In this document: one piece after another, positions 50,774 through 59,682 of the stretch
Layout: each line of letters begins with the position of its first letter
How positions within the stretch are numbered: the stretch's first letter is position 1
Assembly (NCBI GenBank): GCA_028873975.1
Contig: JAPPMO010000011.1
Coordinates: forward strand, 55,986 to 119,985
DNA: 64,000 nt
Source of the DNA: Chloroflexota bacterium
Lineage (GTDB): Bacteria; Chloroflexota; Anaerolineae; Aggregatilineales; Phototrophicaceae
Reading direction: 5' to 3'
The notes under the pieces: model-generated
Seen by the model: only the letters and a program-made list of their open reading frames with translations
Databases searched by the model: none
What the model was told of the DNA's origin: nothing
Made by a program: the position numbers and the translations under genes

Positions 50774-52228
50774 ATGAGACTCTTTGGATACAGGCCTCAA
50801 ATTGGCGACGCCGGCGATACCATGCCCTTCTATTACAATGGCGAGTGGCATATCTTCCTGCTGGCAACGCCCCCGGATACCTGGACGGTCCCCGAACGCG
50901 CAGCCTGCCGTCTGGGTCATATTGTCTCGAAGGATCTGGTAAATTGGGAAGAATTGCCCGACTCCTTTGGTCCGGGGCAAGAGGGGGATCCTGATGTAGG
51001 CGCTGTCTGGACCGGGTCGATCCACGACCACAAGGGCAAATTCCACTTTTTCTACACCGGCTACAGCCACCACGCGAAGTTCCAGCAGACCATCTGTCAC
51101 GCCGTCAGCGATGACATGATCCACTGGGAAAAAGACCCGGACAATCCCATTATCATTGCCGATACAACCCAATGGGAACCGGCCGATTGGCGCGACCCCT
51201 ACGTTTATTTTGATGAAGAAAAAGGCCGCTACGCCATGCTTATCGCCGCGCGCCTGCTCGAGGGACTGACGGATCGGCGCGGCTGCGTGGTGGTCTATTA
51301 TTCCGATGACCTGGAAAGCTGGGAACCTGGCGGCACGATTTGGGCGCCGCAGCAAGCGCACTGTATGGAATGCCCCGAGACCTTCAGCCTCGGCGGTTAC
51401 AACTACCTGATATTCTCCCGCTATTCTGGCGACGCCAAGACCTTGTACCGCGTCGCGAAACCAGGGCAACCTTGGGAGGCGCGGCCGCTTGACGCCATTG
51501 ACGGATCAAAATTCTACGCCGCCAAATCGGCCGGCGACGGCGAGCGGCGCTTCACCTTCGCCTGGATCCCGCGGCGCAAATTCGGCAGCAACGACGAAGA
51601 CTTCATCTGGGGCGGTCAATTTGGCTCCCCGCGGGAAATGATCTCCATGCCAGATGGCAGTTTAACCTGCCGCCTGCCCGCGGAGGTCGTCGCCAGCTAT
51701 GCGGACGAGCAGTCGCTGGAGTTCATCCCCGGCGATGGCGACTGGGACGGTATGCGCTGCGATGCCCGTGGAACATTTGGCTTCGGACACATCAAAACAG
51801 AGCGCAGCGACCTGATGCTGGAAGTCGAGATCGCATGTGACCCCAACACCATGAATGCCGGTGTCTTGCTGGAACCGACCGGCGATATGTCAATGGGACA
51901 TCTGTTGATGGTCGAACCCGGACGCAAACGGGCGTCGATCCGGCGCTGGCCCATCCAGTGGGAACCGTTCTGGCAAGCCTGGGTTCCCGACAGCCCGGAA
52001 CTGGGCCCCGATATGGCGCGTCCCATCCTGGTCGATCAATTCTTGTACAGCGAGCCGCAGGACGGCAAATATCACCTGCGCATCTTGCGCAACGGGCAGT
52101 TGGTCGAGTGCTATGTCAACGACGAGGTCGTGATGTCTTACCGGATCTATGAAGAGTCGGAGACCATGTTCGGTTTCTTCGTCGATCAAGGCGCCGTCAG
52201 CTTCAATAACCTGTCGATCCGCACCTGA
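50774..52228 (+). CDS. Glycoside hydrolase family 32-like protein (variant active site)
   Basis: 484 residues. A five-bladed beta-propeller domain with RDP (WRDPYVYFD, residues 140-142) and the acid/base EC motif (MECPETFSL, 199-200), followed by a beta-sandwich-like C-terminal part (LEVEIACDPNTMNAGVLLEP). In place of the usual N-D-P-N-G the N-terminus reads IGDAGDTMPFYYNGEW, with D15 as the likely nucleophile, a subtype of GH32. No signal peptide is visible, so the enzyme is cytoplasmic and acts on imported sugar. GGAAGGCGG precedes ATG 50774. Confidence 0.85.
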   Translation: MRLFGYRPQIGDAGDTMPFYYNGEWHIFLLATPPDTWTVPERAACRLGHIVSKDLVNWEELPDSFGPGQEGDPDVGAVWTGSIHDHKGKFHFFYTGYSHHAKFQQTICHAVSDDMIHWEKDPDNPIIIADTTQWEPADWRDPYVYFDEEKGRYAMLIAARLLEGLTDRRGCVVVYYSDDLESWEPGGTIWAPQQAHCMECPETFSLGGYNYLIFSRYSGDAKTLYRVAKPGQPWEARPLDAIDGSKFYAAKSAGDGERRFTFAWIPRRKFGSNDEDFIWGGQFGSPREMISMPDGSLTCRLPAEVVASYADEQSLEFIPGDGDWDGMRCDARGTFGFGHIKTERSDLMLEVEIACDPNTMNAGVLLEPTGDMSMGHLLMVEPGRKRASIRRWPIQWEPFWQAWVPDSPELGPDMARPILVDQFLYSEPQDGKYHLRILRNGQLVECYVNDEVVMSYRIYEESETMFGFFVDQGAVSFNNLSIRT

Positions 52229-52374
52229 TCGGACCTTGACTGAGGTTTCAAACAGAAAGGGAGGCTGCTATCGATTTGATCTTTCACATTCGCCAGGCGC
52301 ATCACGCGGATGCGCTAAGCAAGCGTTTCGCACATCGTTTGCAAGCAAGTTTAAGACAATAGGAGAACAAAATC

Positions 52375-53688
52375 ATGTCAATGTTGAAGAGGTTCGCATT
52401 CTTGTTGCTCATCTTGTCGCTATTGGGCGGTATCGTCTCGGCGCAAGACAGCCAGTTCCTGGAAGTTTGGGACCAGTGGGAATTCTACGGCATGACCGCG
52501 GCAGGTCCCGCGCTTGAGGTCATCCATGCTGCCTGGAACGCGGAGCATCCCAATGTCTTCATGGACCGCTCGGTCTTCGGCGGCGGTTGGCCGATTCGAA
52601 ACGCCATCGAGCTGGCTTTGACCTCCGGCGATGCGCCGGACGTCTTCTACTCCTGGCCCTCCGGCGCTGGTCTGACCGCCTACGCGCAAGAAGGTTATTT
52701 GCTCGACCTGACGCCATACGCCGACCAGTACGGCTGGTGGGATCGCCTGCCCGACTGGGCCATCGAGCGCAACATGTGGAACGGCAAGCTCTATGCCTAT
52801 CCCTGGGAGCAAGACCTCGAGTACGTCTATTACAACCAGGTCATATTTGAAGAGCTGGGCTTGGATATCCCGCAGAGCTGGGAAGACATCCTCAATTGGT
52901 GCGCCGTCGCCAATGAAGCCGGCTACATCCCGATTTCCTTCTCCAACAGCCCCGACGGCTGGCAGGGCGCCAACATGTTCACCGACATGGTCGCGCTTAC
53001 CGGCGGTCGTCAAGTTGGCCTGGACGTACTGCGCGGCGCCACCAGCTGGAACCGCCCAGAAGTGGTTGATGCCCTGGAAAAACTGCTGGAGATGGTTGAC
53101 GCCGACTGCTTCTCGCCCGGCTTCAACGGCAAGCACTATGGCGATTCGCTGGCGGAACTTTACACTGGACGCGCGACATCGGTCTGGACCGGCACCTGGG
53201 TCATCCACGATATCAGCGGCAACATGGCCGAAGGCGCCCTGGACGTCTTCTACATGCCGGCCATCTATGATGACATCCCGCAGGCAACCCACATGTCGGA
53301 GGGTTCGGCCTATTACATTTGGGCGCATGCCACTGATCCGGACCTGGCTGCCGAGTACATTGATTTCGTGACCGACCCACGCTGGCTGCCGACCTGGATT
53401 GAAGAAGGCTTCGCTATTCCCATCCAAAAGGACCCCATCGACTGGAGCATCTATGACGTCGCGCCGGTGATCGGCAAGGCTTTCCGCATCGGCCAAGAGA
53501 TGCAGGATCTCAATGTCGACGCCTTCCACACCACCGTGGCCCCCAACGTTGTTCGCGCGCTCTATCAAGGCGTGCAGGGCGTATTGGGCGGCGAATTGAG
53601 CATCGATGACTTCCTCAATAATATGGACGAGGAAATGGCAGTCGCCGCCGAGCTCGGACAGGTTTGGGAGCCGGGCGAGCGCATGTAA
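52375..53688 (+). CDS. Sugar ABC transporter substrate-binding protein (SBP_bac_1, CUT1)
   Basis: 437 residues. Sec signal peptide (MSMLKRFAFLLLILSLLGGIVSAQ) with no lipobox. Family-1 landmarks: GDAPDVFYSWPSGAGLTAYAQEG, NQVIFEELGLDIPQSWEDIL, and GRATSVWTGTWVIHDI. AGGAG lies 9 bases before ATG 52375. It belongs with the two permeases downstream; no ATPase is in the operon, so it may share the UgpC-like ATPase at 40.3 kb. Ligand likely a fructoside or sucrose, judged from the GH32 enzymes around it. Confidence 0.9.
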   Translation: MSMLKRFAFLLLILSLLGGIVSAQDSQFLEVWDQWEFYGMTAAGPALEVIHAAWNAEHPNVFMDRSVFGGGWPIRNAIELALTSGDAPDVFYSWPSGAGLTAYAQEGYLLDLTPYADQYGWWDRLPDWAIERNMWNGKLYAYPWEQDLEYVYYNQVIFEELGLDIPQSWEDILNWCAVANEAGYIPISFSNSPDGWQGANMFTDMVALTGGRQVGLDVLRGATSWNRPEVVDALEKLLEMVDADCFSPGFNGKHYGDSLAELYTGRATSVWTGTWVIHDISGNMAEGALDVFYMPAIYDDIPQATHMSEGSAYYIWAHATDPDLAAEYIDFVTDPRWLPTWIEEGFAIPIQKDPIDWSIYDVAPVIGKAFRIGQEMQDLNVDAFHTTVAPNVVRALYQGVQGVLGGELSIDDFLNNMDEEMAVAAELGQVWEPGERM

Positions 53689-53710
53689 TCCCGCTTCGAT
53701 AACTTCTGGT

Positions 53711-53738
53711 CTTCGGTAGCCTTGCCCGGCTGCCGAAG
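53711..53738 (+). terminator. Stem-loop after the GH32-operon binding-protein gene
   Basis: CTTCGGTAGCC, 6-base loop, GGCTGCCGAAG: 11-bp stem with one G-T pair, 22 bases after the stop, followed by GCCTTATAATAG. It lies before the permease genes and probably tunes their level. Confidence 0.7.
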
Positions 53739-53802
53739 GCCTTATAATAGCTCTAAGCGCAAATCTACAGCCCAGCGTCCGTCGATCCGGAAAGATAGCG
53801 GT

Positions 53803-54672
53803 ATGCCGCGTTTCAATATAAGACCGTATATATTTATTGCCCCAGCTCTGATCTACCTCGCCATTTGGATCTTCTATCCCATCCTCAACGCCTTTGTTCT
53901 GAGCTTTTTCGATTCGCCGACCGGGCGCTCGCGCGATTACTTCTGGGTTGGCCTCGGCAACTATACGAAACTGCTTCAAGACGATCTCTTTCTCAAATCC
54001 TTATATCACAACATCCTTTGGGTATTGCTAAGCATCGCTATTCCTGTCGTTCTGGGATTGTTGCTGGCGGTTGTCCTTTCCGGCCGGGGCAGGACGCGCC
54101 TGGTCTACGCCAGCATCTATTTCATCCCGCAAACGGTGGCGGCGGTATGCGCGGCGATCGTCTGGCGCTGGATCTACGACCCCAGCATCGGGCCGCTCAA
54201 CCACCTGCTGGAGGCGATCGGCCTGACAGGCCGGCCCTGGCTGGCGGATGAATCAATCGTCCTGATCGCCGTAAACATGATCGGCAGCTGGTCCTATTAC
54301 GGCTTCTGTGTGCTGATATTCATGGCCGGGCTGCAAAATATCAGTCCCGAGCTATACGACGCGGCCAAGATTGACGGCGCCGGCGCGCTGCAAAGATTCC
54401 TTTACGTCACGATTCCGCTGCTGCGCAATGCCATCACTTTTGTACTCGTCTACACCATCATCGGTTCGATGAAGTTCTTTGACCTGATATTCGTGGCCAC
54501 CAATGGCGGACCCAACGAAGCCAGCACAGTCGTCGGGCTGCGCATATACTGGCATAGCATGCGCGAAGGGCGCTTCAATTATGCGGCGACGATGAGCACG
54601 ATATTGACGGTTGTCATCCTGGCGCTCAGCGTGGTTGTCATCCGGCAGATCGTCACAGAAGAGGGCGATTAG
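53803..54672 (+). CDS. Sugar ABC transporter permease (MalF-like)
   Basis: 289 residues, six membrane segments (PYIFIAPALIYLAIWIFYPI at the start; ATMSTILTVVILALSVVVI at the end). EAA loop: PELYDAAKIDGAGALQRFLY. The frame is open from 53722 but ATG 53803 fits the permease start. It ends 10 bases before the next permease gene. It carries the imported sugar across the membrane. Confidence 0.92.
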   Translation: MPRFNIRPYIFIAPALIYLAIWIFYPILNAFVLSFFDSPTGRSRDYFWVGLGNYTKLLQDDLFLKSLYHNILWVLLSIAIPVVLGLLLAVVLSGRGRTRLVYASIYFIPQTVAAVCAAIVWRWIYDPSIGPLNHLLEAIGLTGRPWLADESIVLIAVNMIGSWSYYGFCVLIFMAGLQNISPELYDAAKIDGAGALQRFLYVTIPLLRNAITFVLVYTIIGSMKFFDLIFVATNGGPNEASTVVGLRIYWHSMREGRFNYAATMSTILTVVILALSVVVIRQIVTEEGD

Positions 54673-54682
54673 AGGAGATTCG

Positions 54683-55549
54683 ATGAATATCAAAGCCCAG
54701 CCGCGCAAAAGGCGATCCTATCAGTCCTCCCGTATCATACAAAGCATCATCATCCACGCCATCTTGCTGCTATTTGTGTTTATCGCCTTATTCCCGATTT
54801 ATCTGATGTTCAACGCCGCGCTCAAGACCTCTGCCGAATTATTCCAGAGCTTTCTCTCCCTGCCCAAGGATCCGCAATGGAAGAACTTCAGTTTCATCCT
54901 CAACGAACAAGGCTACAAGGGAGCGCTATACAACAGCATGATTCTGTCGACCTCGTCGATGATTCTGACGACTGTCATATCGGTCTTGGCAGGTTACGGC
55001 TTCGCGGTCTATCGCTTTGTCGGCAAGCAATGGCTCTTCCTGCTGGTGCTGACGGGACTGATGGTTTCCGAAACCTCGGTACTGATACCGGTATATCAAC
55101 TGCTGCAAGACCTGGGACTCTTGAACACCTACGCCGGGATGATCCTGCCGCAGGCGGCGCTGGGCTTGACCTTCGGCGTCTTTCTGATGACCACCTTTTT
55201 CAAAGACATCCCGCACGCGCTGATCGACGCCGCCGTTGTGGACGGCGGTTCCGACCTGCAGGTGCTGCGTCATGTCATCATGCCCCTGGCGCGCCCGGCC
55301 ATCATGTCGCTGGCTCTGATTGAGTTCATGTGGGCTTGGAACAGCTTCTTCTTCCCGCTGGTGATCGCCACCAAGCAATGGCTAATGCCGATGAGCGTGC
55401 GCATCATCGACTTCATGGGAAGATTCACATTCAAATACGACATGATCGCGACCACCACCGTCATCCTGTTCACGCCCATTTTGATCCTCTATCTGATTAC
55501 ACAGCGCAGTTTCCACCGCGGCATAACCTTCGGCGCGCTGAAGGACTGA
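54683..55549 (+). CDS. Sugar ABC transporter permease (MalG-like)
   Basis: 288 residues, standard length for the family. EAA loop: PHALIDAAVVDGGSDLQVLR. GAGGAG lies 7 bases before ATG 54683. A contrast with the other MalG-type permease at 42.5 kb, which is almost twice as long because of its PDZ insert. It pairs with the MalF-like protein. Confidence 0.92.
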   Translation: MNIKAQPRKRRSYQSSRIIQSIIIHAILLLFVFIALFPIYLMFNAALKTSAELFQSFLSLPKDPQWKNFSFILNEQGYKGALYNSMILSTSSMILTTVISVLAGYGFAVYRFVGKQWLFLLVLTGLMVSETSVLIPVYQLLQDLGLLNTYAGMILPQAALGLTFGVFLMTTFFKDIPHALIDAAVVDGGSDLQVLRHVIMPLARPAIMSLALIEFMWAWNSFFFPLVIATKQWLMPMSVRIIDFMGRFTFKYDMIATTTVILFTPILILYLITQRSFHRGITFGALKD

Positions 55550-55592
55550 ACGCATTGACATGACCGATCACAGCAAGTAAGGACAAAAGCCA

Positions 55593-57137
55593 ATGTCGGA
55601 AAACTATTCCGAGATTCTCGCCAAAGCGGACCAAGCGGTTGCGCGCGCTGCCGCGACGCTCGCTGACGATCCGCATCGTCCGGCCTATCACCTGTTTACC
55701 GCCGCCAATTGGATCAACGATCCCAACGGTCCCTGCTACTACAAGGGCTACTGGCACATGTTCTTCCAGCACAATCCCTACATCGCCGATTTCGGGCCTA
55801 TGGGCTGGGGTCATGTTCGCAGCCGCGATCTGGTGCATTGGGAGCATTGTCCTATCGCCATTATGCCCAGCCCGGACGGCTACGACAGCGCCGGCTGCTG
55901 GTCGGGCAGCGTGGTCATTCACGATGGCCTGCCTACCATGATTTACTCCGGCGTCGCGGATATGACCCTTTGGAGCGCCGACGACGACCTGCCGCCCTCG
56001 GACAGACAGCGAATCCCACAAGGCTACTACCACGAATTTGTCCTGGAGATCGACCAGGAGACGCAATGCGTCGCGACCAGCAAGGACAACTTGCAGACCT
56101 GGCAGAAGCATCCCGCAAATCCGGTTATCCCCGCCATCCCGCCCGGCCTGGATCTGATCGGTTTTCGCGATCCCTTTTTGTGGAAAGAGGACGATGGCTG
56201 CTGGTATATGCTCCTGGGTTCGGGCATCAAGGGTCAAGGCGGCGTGGCGCTGCTCTATCGCTCGCCTGATATGATCAATTGGGAATACCTCAACCCCCTG
56301 TATATCGGGGACCCGGCCGAAAGCGGCATCAATTGGGAATGCCCCAATTTTCTCGATCTGGGGAAAAAGCACATGTTGGTTGTATCACCCCATGGGCGGC
56401 CAGTTTATTGGCTGGGAGACTATGCGAAGCACCGCTACCAGCCCGACAGCCCGCCGAGACGCCTGGATTGGGGGGACGTCTTCTACGCGCCGAACAGCCT
56501 GCTCGACCCCAGCGGTCGCTGGCTGATGTGGGGATGGATACGCGAGGCGCGCCCGCGCGACCAGTACGCGGCGGCCGGCTGGGCCTCCTGCCTGACCTTG
56601 CCGCGTGAAATCTCGCTGGATGACGCAGGCCAACTGAACGTGAAGCCAGCCGCCGAACTCCAGCAATTGCGGGGCGCCGCCCTCTTTGACGGCGGACTAA
56701 GAGTCGCGGATGGCAATCCCGACCCGCTGGATGGCGCGTCGGGCGATCGGCTCGAGATTTCGCTCCGCGTGACATCGGCGAATTGCGCTTCCCTGGGACT
56801 GCAATTCCGGCGCAGCCCCGACGGCGCGCAATACACGCAACTCGCCTACGATTACCGCTCCGGCGCCTTGCGCTTGACGCGCGATCAATCTACCGACACG
56901 GCGGAAGTCACCCTGGATGCCTGCGAATATGCCTTGAAGCTCGGCGATGACGAGGAATTGAACCTGACTATTTACCTGGACAACTCCGTCATTGAAATAT
57001 ACGCCAATGACCGGCTGTCGATGACCAGCCGCATTTATCCCTCGCGGGACGATGCCCAGGGACTGCGCCTGTTCGCGCAGGGCGGGAGCGCCACGGCGCG
57101 CGTGTCCGTCTGGCAGATGGGCAGCATCTGGGATTGA
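55593..57137 (+). CDS. Glycoside hydrolase family 32 (beta-fructosidase/invertase)
   Basis: 514 residues. Canonical motifs: NWINDPNGPCYY with the nucleophile D43, GFRDPFLWKED and INWECPNFLDL with the acid/base Glu. The C-terminal beta-sandwich ends NSVIEIYANDRLSMTSRIYP. No signal peptide, so it works in the cytoplasm on imported sucrose or fructan-like sugars. It is the last gene of the CUT1 operon, 43 bases after the permease. Confidence 0.93.
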   Translation: MSENYSEILAKADQAVARAAATLADDPHRPAYHLFTAANWINDPNGPCYYKGYWHMFFQHNPYIADFGPMGWGHVRSRDLVHWEHCPIAIMPSPDGYDSAGCWSGSVVIHDGLPTMIYSGVADMTLWSADDDLPPSDRQRIPQGYYHEFVLEIDQETQCVATSKDNLQTWQKHPANPVIPAIPPGLDLIGFRDPFLWKEDDGCWYMLLGSGIKGQGGVALLYRSPDMINWEYLNPLYIGDPAESGINWECPNFLDLGKKHMLVVSPHGRPVYWLGDYAKHRYQPDSPPRRLDWGDVFYAPNSLLDPSGRWLMWGWIREARPRDQYAAAGWASCLTLPREISLDDAGQLNVKPAAELQQLRGAALFDGGLRVADGNPDPLDGASGDRLEISLRVTSANCASLGLQFRRSPDGAQYTQLAYDYRSGALRLTRDQSTDTAEVTLDACEYALKLGDDEELNLTIYLDNSVIEIYANDRLSMTSRIYPSRDDAQGLRLFAQGGSATARVSVWQMGSIWD

Positions 57138-57265
57138 CCCGAGCCCGGACCCTTGGCAAGGGACTTTGGCGCCTGTCGCCAGGCTTCGGCTGCTAGACTT
57201 GCGCGGACTATCACGGTCTTTTGGGGCGCCGCAAGAGCGCAGACCGCCGCTTTGCTATTGCCGCC

Positions 57266-58306
57266 CTAGTCCGCGTGTGATTCGAGCCCTTTAGTTATAT
57301 CCGTTATTTGCCTGGACCCGGCATGGGTCGACACGTCTTCGTCCACAAAGATGCGATCGATCTCGGCGCGGTCCGCATCAGTTAAGCGCCAGTCGGCAGC
57401 CGCGATATTCTCTTCCAATTCGCGCTCGTCTCGCATGCCCACCAGCCCGACAGTCACAGCCGGATGGCTCAATACCCAAGCCAGCGCCAATTGCGCTACC
57501 GACTTGTCGTAAGTCCCCGCCACTTCTTTGAGCCGTTCCGTGACCCGCAGCTCTTTCAAGAAGTTCTCGCGTTCGAATAGCGGCAAGCCAAAAGCCATGC
57601 CCCGTCGGCGCCAGTCATTCTCTTCGAACTCGGTATCCGGCTTCAAGCCGCCGCTGAGCAGACCGAAACCCAGACTGCCATAAGCCATGAAACCGATGCC
57701 TTGCTCCAGGCAATAGGGCAGAACCGCCCGCTCGACACGCCGGTCGAAGAGATTATAGCCGATCTGATTGGCGGTTAGGCTGCCGTGCTTCTGGCACTCC
57801 GTCATCATCCCTACATCATAATTGGAGACTCCATAGTGACGGATCTTGCCCGCCGCCTTCAGGTCTTCCAGCGCGCCAATTGTCTCTTCATGCGGCGTGA
57901 CGAGATCGGGCCAATGAATCAGCATCAAGTCGACATAATCAGTGTTGAGACGTTCAAGGCAGCCTTCCGTTCGTTCGATGACATGAGCCGCCGAAGCGTC
58001 TCCTCTCACGATGGCGGCGTTGCCGCGAATGGCCGGGTCATTATCGTAGACAAAGCCCACTTTGGTAACCAGAACGATGTCCGCCCGGCGTTTTCCCAAT
58101 CCGCGAGCGAGCAATTCCTCGGACGTATAGGGACCATAGGCTTCGGCGGTGTCGAAGAGGGTGATGCCATGGTCGATCGCCATATCAATTGCGCGCACGG
58201 CTTCATCAATGTCGATCTTGCCGTACTGTGTCAAGCCCAGCGCCCAGGTGCCGAATCCTATCGCCGAGCAGGTGAGGTCCGTATTGCCGAAGGTTCGCTT
58301 TTCCAT
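57266..58306 (-). CDS. Aldo/keto reductase
   Basis: 346 residues. The catalytic tetrad is visible: D52 and Y57 (FDTAEAYG), K82 (VTKVGF) and H131 (MLIHWPD). The C-terminal NADPH-binding part reads AVTVGLVGMRDERELEENI. It reduces a carbonyl group of a sugar or other aldehyde with NAD(P)H. It is divergent from the PhyH gene at 58.5 kb. Substrate unknown. Confidence 0.93.
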   Translation of the reverse strand: MEKRTFGNTDLTCSAIGFGTWALGLTQYGKIDIDEAVRAIDMAIDHGITLFDTAEAYGPYTSEELLARGLGKRRADIVLVTKVGFVYDNDPAIRGNAAIVRGDASAAHVIERTEGCLERLNTDYVDLMLIHWPDLVTPHEETIGALEDLKAAGKIRHYGVSNYDVGMMTECQKHGSLTANQIGYNLFDRRVERAVLPYCLEQGIGFMAYGSLGFGLLSGGLKPDTEFEENDWRRRGMAFGLPLFERENFLKELRVTERLKEVAGTYDKSVAQLALAWVLSHPAVTVGLVGMRDERELEENIAAADWRLTDADRAEIDRIFVDEDVSTHAGSRQITDITKGLESHAD

Positions 58307-58392
58307 GCTGTCATCCCTTTCAGGAACCGTTCAAAGTCCCTCGCGATTATAGCGATTTCTGGTTTGGTCGTCACCCGCCTCCGGATTCGGGT

Positions 58393-58409
58393 CAGGGCAA
58401 TCGCATCAA
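58393..58409. repeat. Isolated terminal repeat of the MITE-like element
   Basis: CAGGGCAATCGCATCAA, identical to the left end of copy 1 (24363), without the rest of the element nearby. It lies in the divergent gap between the aldo/keto reductase and PhyH genes and may be a remnant. Confidence 0.6.
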
Positions 58410-58477
58410 CGCTGCGAATTGCAGTTCGCGGATTTCGCGGTAAGATACGGAACAATAAAAGATTTGGGAATCGGAAA

Positions 58478-59503
58478 ATGATCGAAGACCAATTGCTCCG
58501 GCGGGTACACGAGACCTACCAGGTCAGCGTGGAGGAATACAAGTCGTTCCGCCGCGACGGCTACCTGGTGGCGCGCGGATTGGTCGCGGGCGACGAAGTG
58601 CGGGAACTGGCGGCTTACACCGAAGACCTGATGGCGGGACGCGCAACTTTGCCCGGGGTGCCGCCGCCCGCTGAAGACGCGACCGCAGGCGAGCGACGTC
58701 ATCACTACGAACGCGTACACATGCCCCACCGCACCGAGGAAATCGCCGAGCGTTTCCTCTTGCATCCGCGCGTGGTGGATGTGCTGGAGGCGCTGATTGG
58801 ACCCGACGTTCTGGGATTGCAGACCATGCTCTTTTTCAAGCAGCCTGGGCAGGCTGGCCAGGGCTTCCACCAGGACTCCTATTACATCCCCACCCAGCCC
58901 GATACGCTGATCGGCGCCTGGATCGCCATCGACCCGGCCACCGAAGAGAACGGCTGCCTGTGGATCACGCCCGGTTCCCAGCACGAGCCGATCTATCCCG
59001 ATTGCGACGGCGTGACGCAGCAAGGCGATACCGTCCTCGGCGATATCGAATCCATCATCAACGCCAGCCATCCCGACGAAGACAAGAATACCCTGGCGAA
59101 AATCGCGCTGCGTTACGAGAACGAAGTCGCTGTACCCGCCCAGCCGGGCGATGTGGTATTTTTCGGCGGACATGTCTTGCATCGCTCCCACCGCAACGAC
59201 TCGGACAAGCCGCGTCGCGCTTTTGTGAGCCACTATTGCAATGCCCGTTCGCGCGTGCCATGGAACCACCGCGGAGCATACGACGGCGACGAGAGCGGGG
59301 AGGCGGCCAATTATCTGCATATTCTGGCGCGGGGCGCCACGCACCTGCCCTACGCCCAGCCCCGGTTCGGCACGCTCTGCGCCGCCAACGCCCCGGAACT
59401 ATACGGGCATCGCTTCGATAATCACCGCGTCAAATCGATGATGGGCGATGGCAACGGCTTCATGGTCGTCGTTCCCCACGAAGACGTCGATCACGATCAT
59501 TGA
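58478..59503 (+). CDS. Phytanoyl-CoA dioxygenase (PhyH) family protein
   Basis: 341 residues. Iron ligands: HQD in GQGFHQDSYY and the distal His in GGHVLHRSHRN; Arg in KPRRAFVSHY. MIEDQLLRRVHETYQVSVEEY is the chosen start (ATG 58478); the longer frame from 57785 overlaps the aldo/keto reductase gene and is rejected. It is followed, across a repeat element, by another PhyH gene. Substrate unknown. Confidence 0.88.
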   Translation: MIEDQLLRRVHETYQVSVEEYKSFRRDGYLVARGLVAGDEVRELAAYTEDLMAGRATLPGVPPPAEDATAGERRHHYERVHMPHRTEEIAERFLLHPRVVDVLEALIGPDVLGLQTMLFFKQPGQAGQGFHQDSYYIPTQPDTLIGAWIAIDPATEENGCLWITPGSQHEPIYPDCDGVTQQGDTVLGDIESIINASHPDEDKNTLAKIALRYENEVAVPAQPGDVVFFGGHVLHRSHRNDSDKPRRAFVSHYCNARSRVPWNHRGAYDGDESGEAANYLHILARGATHLPYAQPRFGTLCAANAPELYGHRFDNHRVKSMMGDGNGFMVVVPHEDVDHDH

Positions 59504-59520
59504 GAAGATTGGCTACGAGG

Positions 59521-59674
59521 AGTAATTCCAAGTAAGTTGTGCAACAAAATCTAAACACAGAGGACACAGAGAGCGCAGAGAAAACCAACAGAGGAATATA
59601 TTGTGCGGGCGTTTCGGCGAAACGCCCCTACAGTTCGTCCCTGTTTTGATTCTCATTACTTTCTTGGAATTACT
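59521..59674. mobile_element. MITE-like element 2 (154 bp)
   Basis: Terminal inverted repeats of 17 bp, 16 matching: AGTAATTCCAAGTAAGT at the left and the complement of AGTAATTCCAAGAAAGT at the right. The interior holds ACACAGAGGACACAGAGAGC and a 9-bp hairpin (GGGCGTTTC, loop GGC, GAAACGCCC at 59607-59627). No target duplication was found and no protein is encoded. It lies between two PhyH genes. Confidence 0.7.
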
Positions 59675-59682
59675 GAGATGCC

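Noticed and set aside
52420-53979. 519-residue minus-strand frame opposite the CUT1 binding protein
   Set aside because: Spans the binding-protein gene and a stem-loop; no motif, opposite coding strand is convincing.
57160-57200. Possible terminator (TGGCG...CGCCA) after the last GH32 gene
   Set aside because: Stem of only five pairs and no T-run; too weak to report as a feature.
58393-58409. A third full MITE-like element in the aldo/keto reductase-PhyH gap
   Set aside because: Only one terminal repeat is present; no matching second end or interior sequence was found nearby.
57785-58477. N-terminal extension (231 residues) of the PhyH frame at 58.5 kb
   Set aside because: Overlaps the aldo/keto reductase gene on the other strand and a repeat remnant; PhyH proteins start at MIEDQLL.
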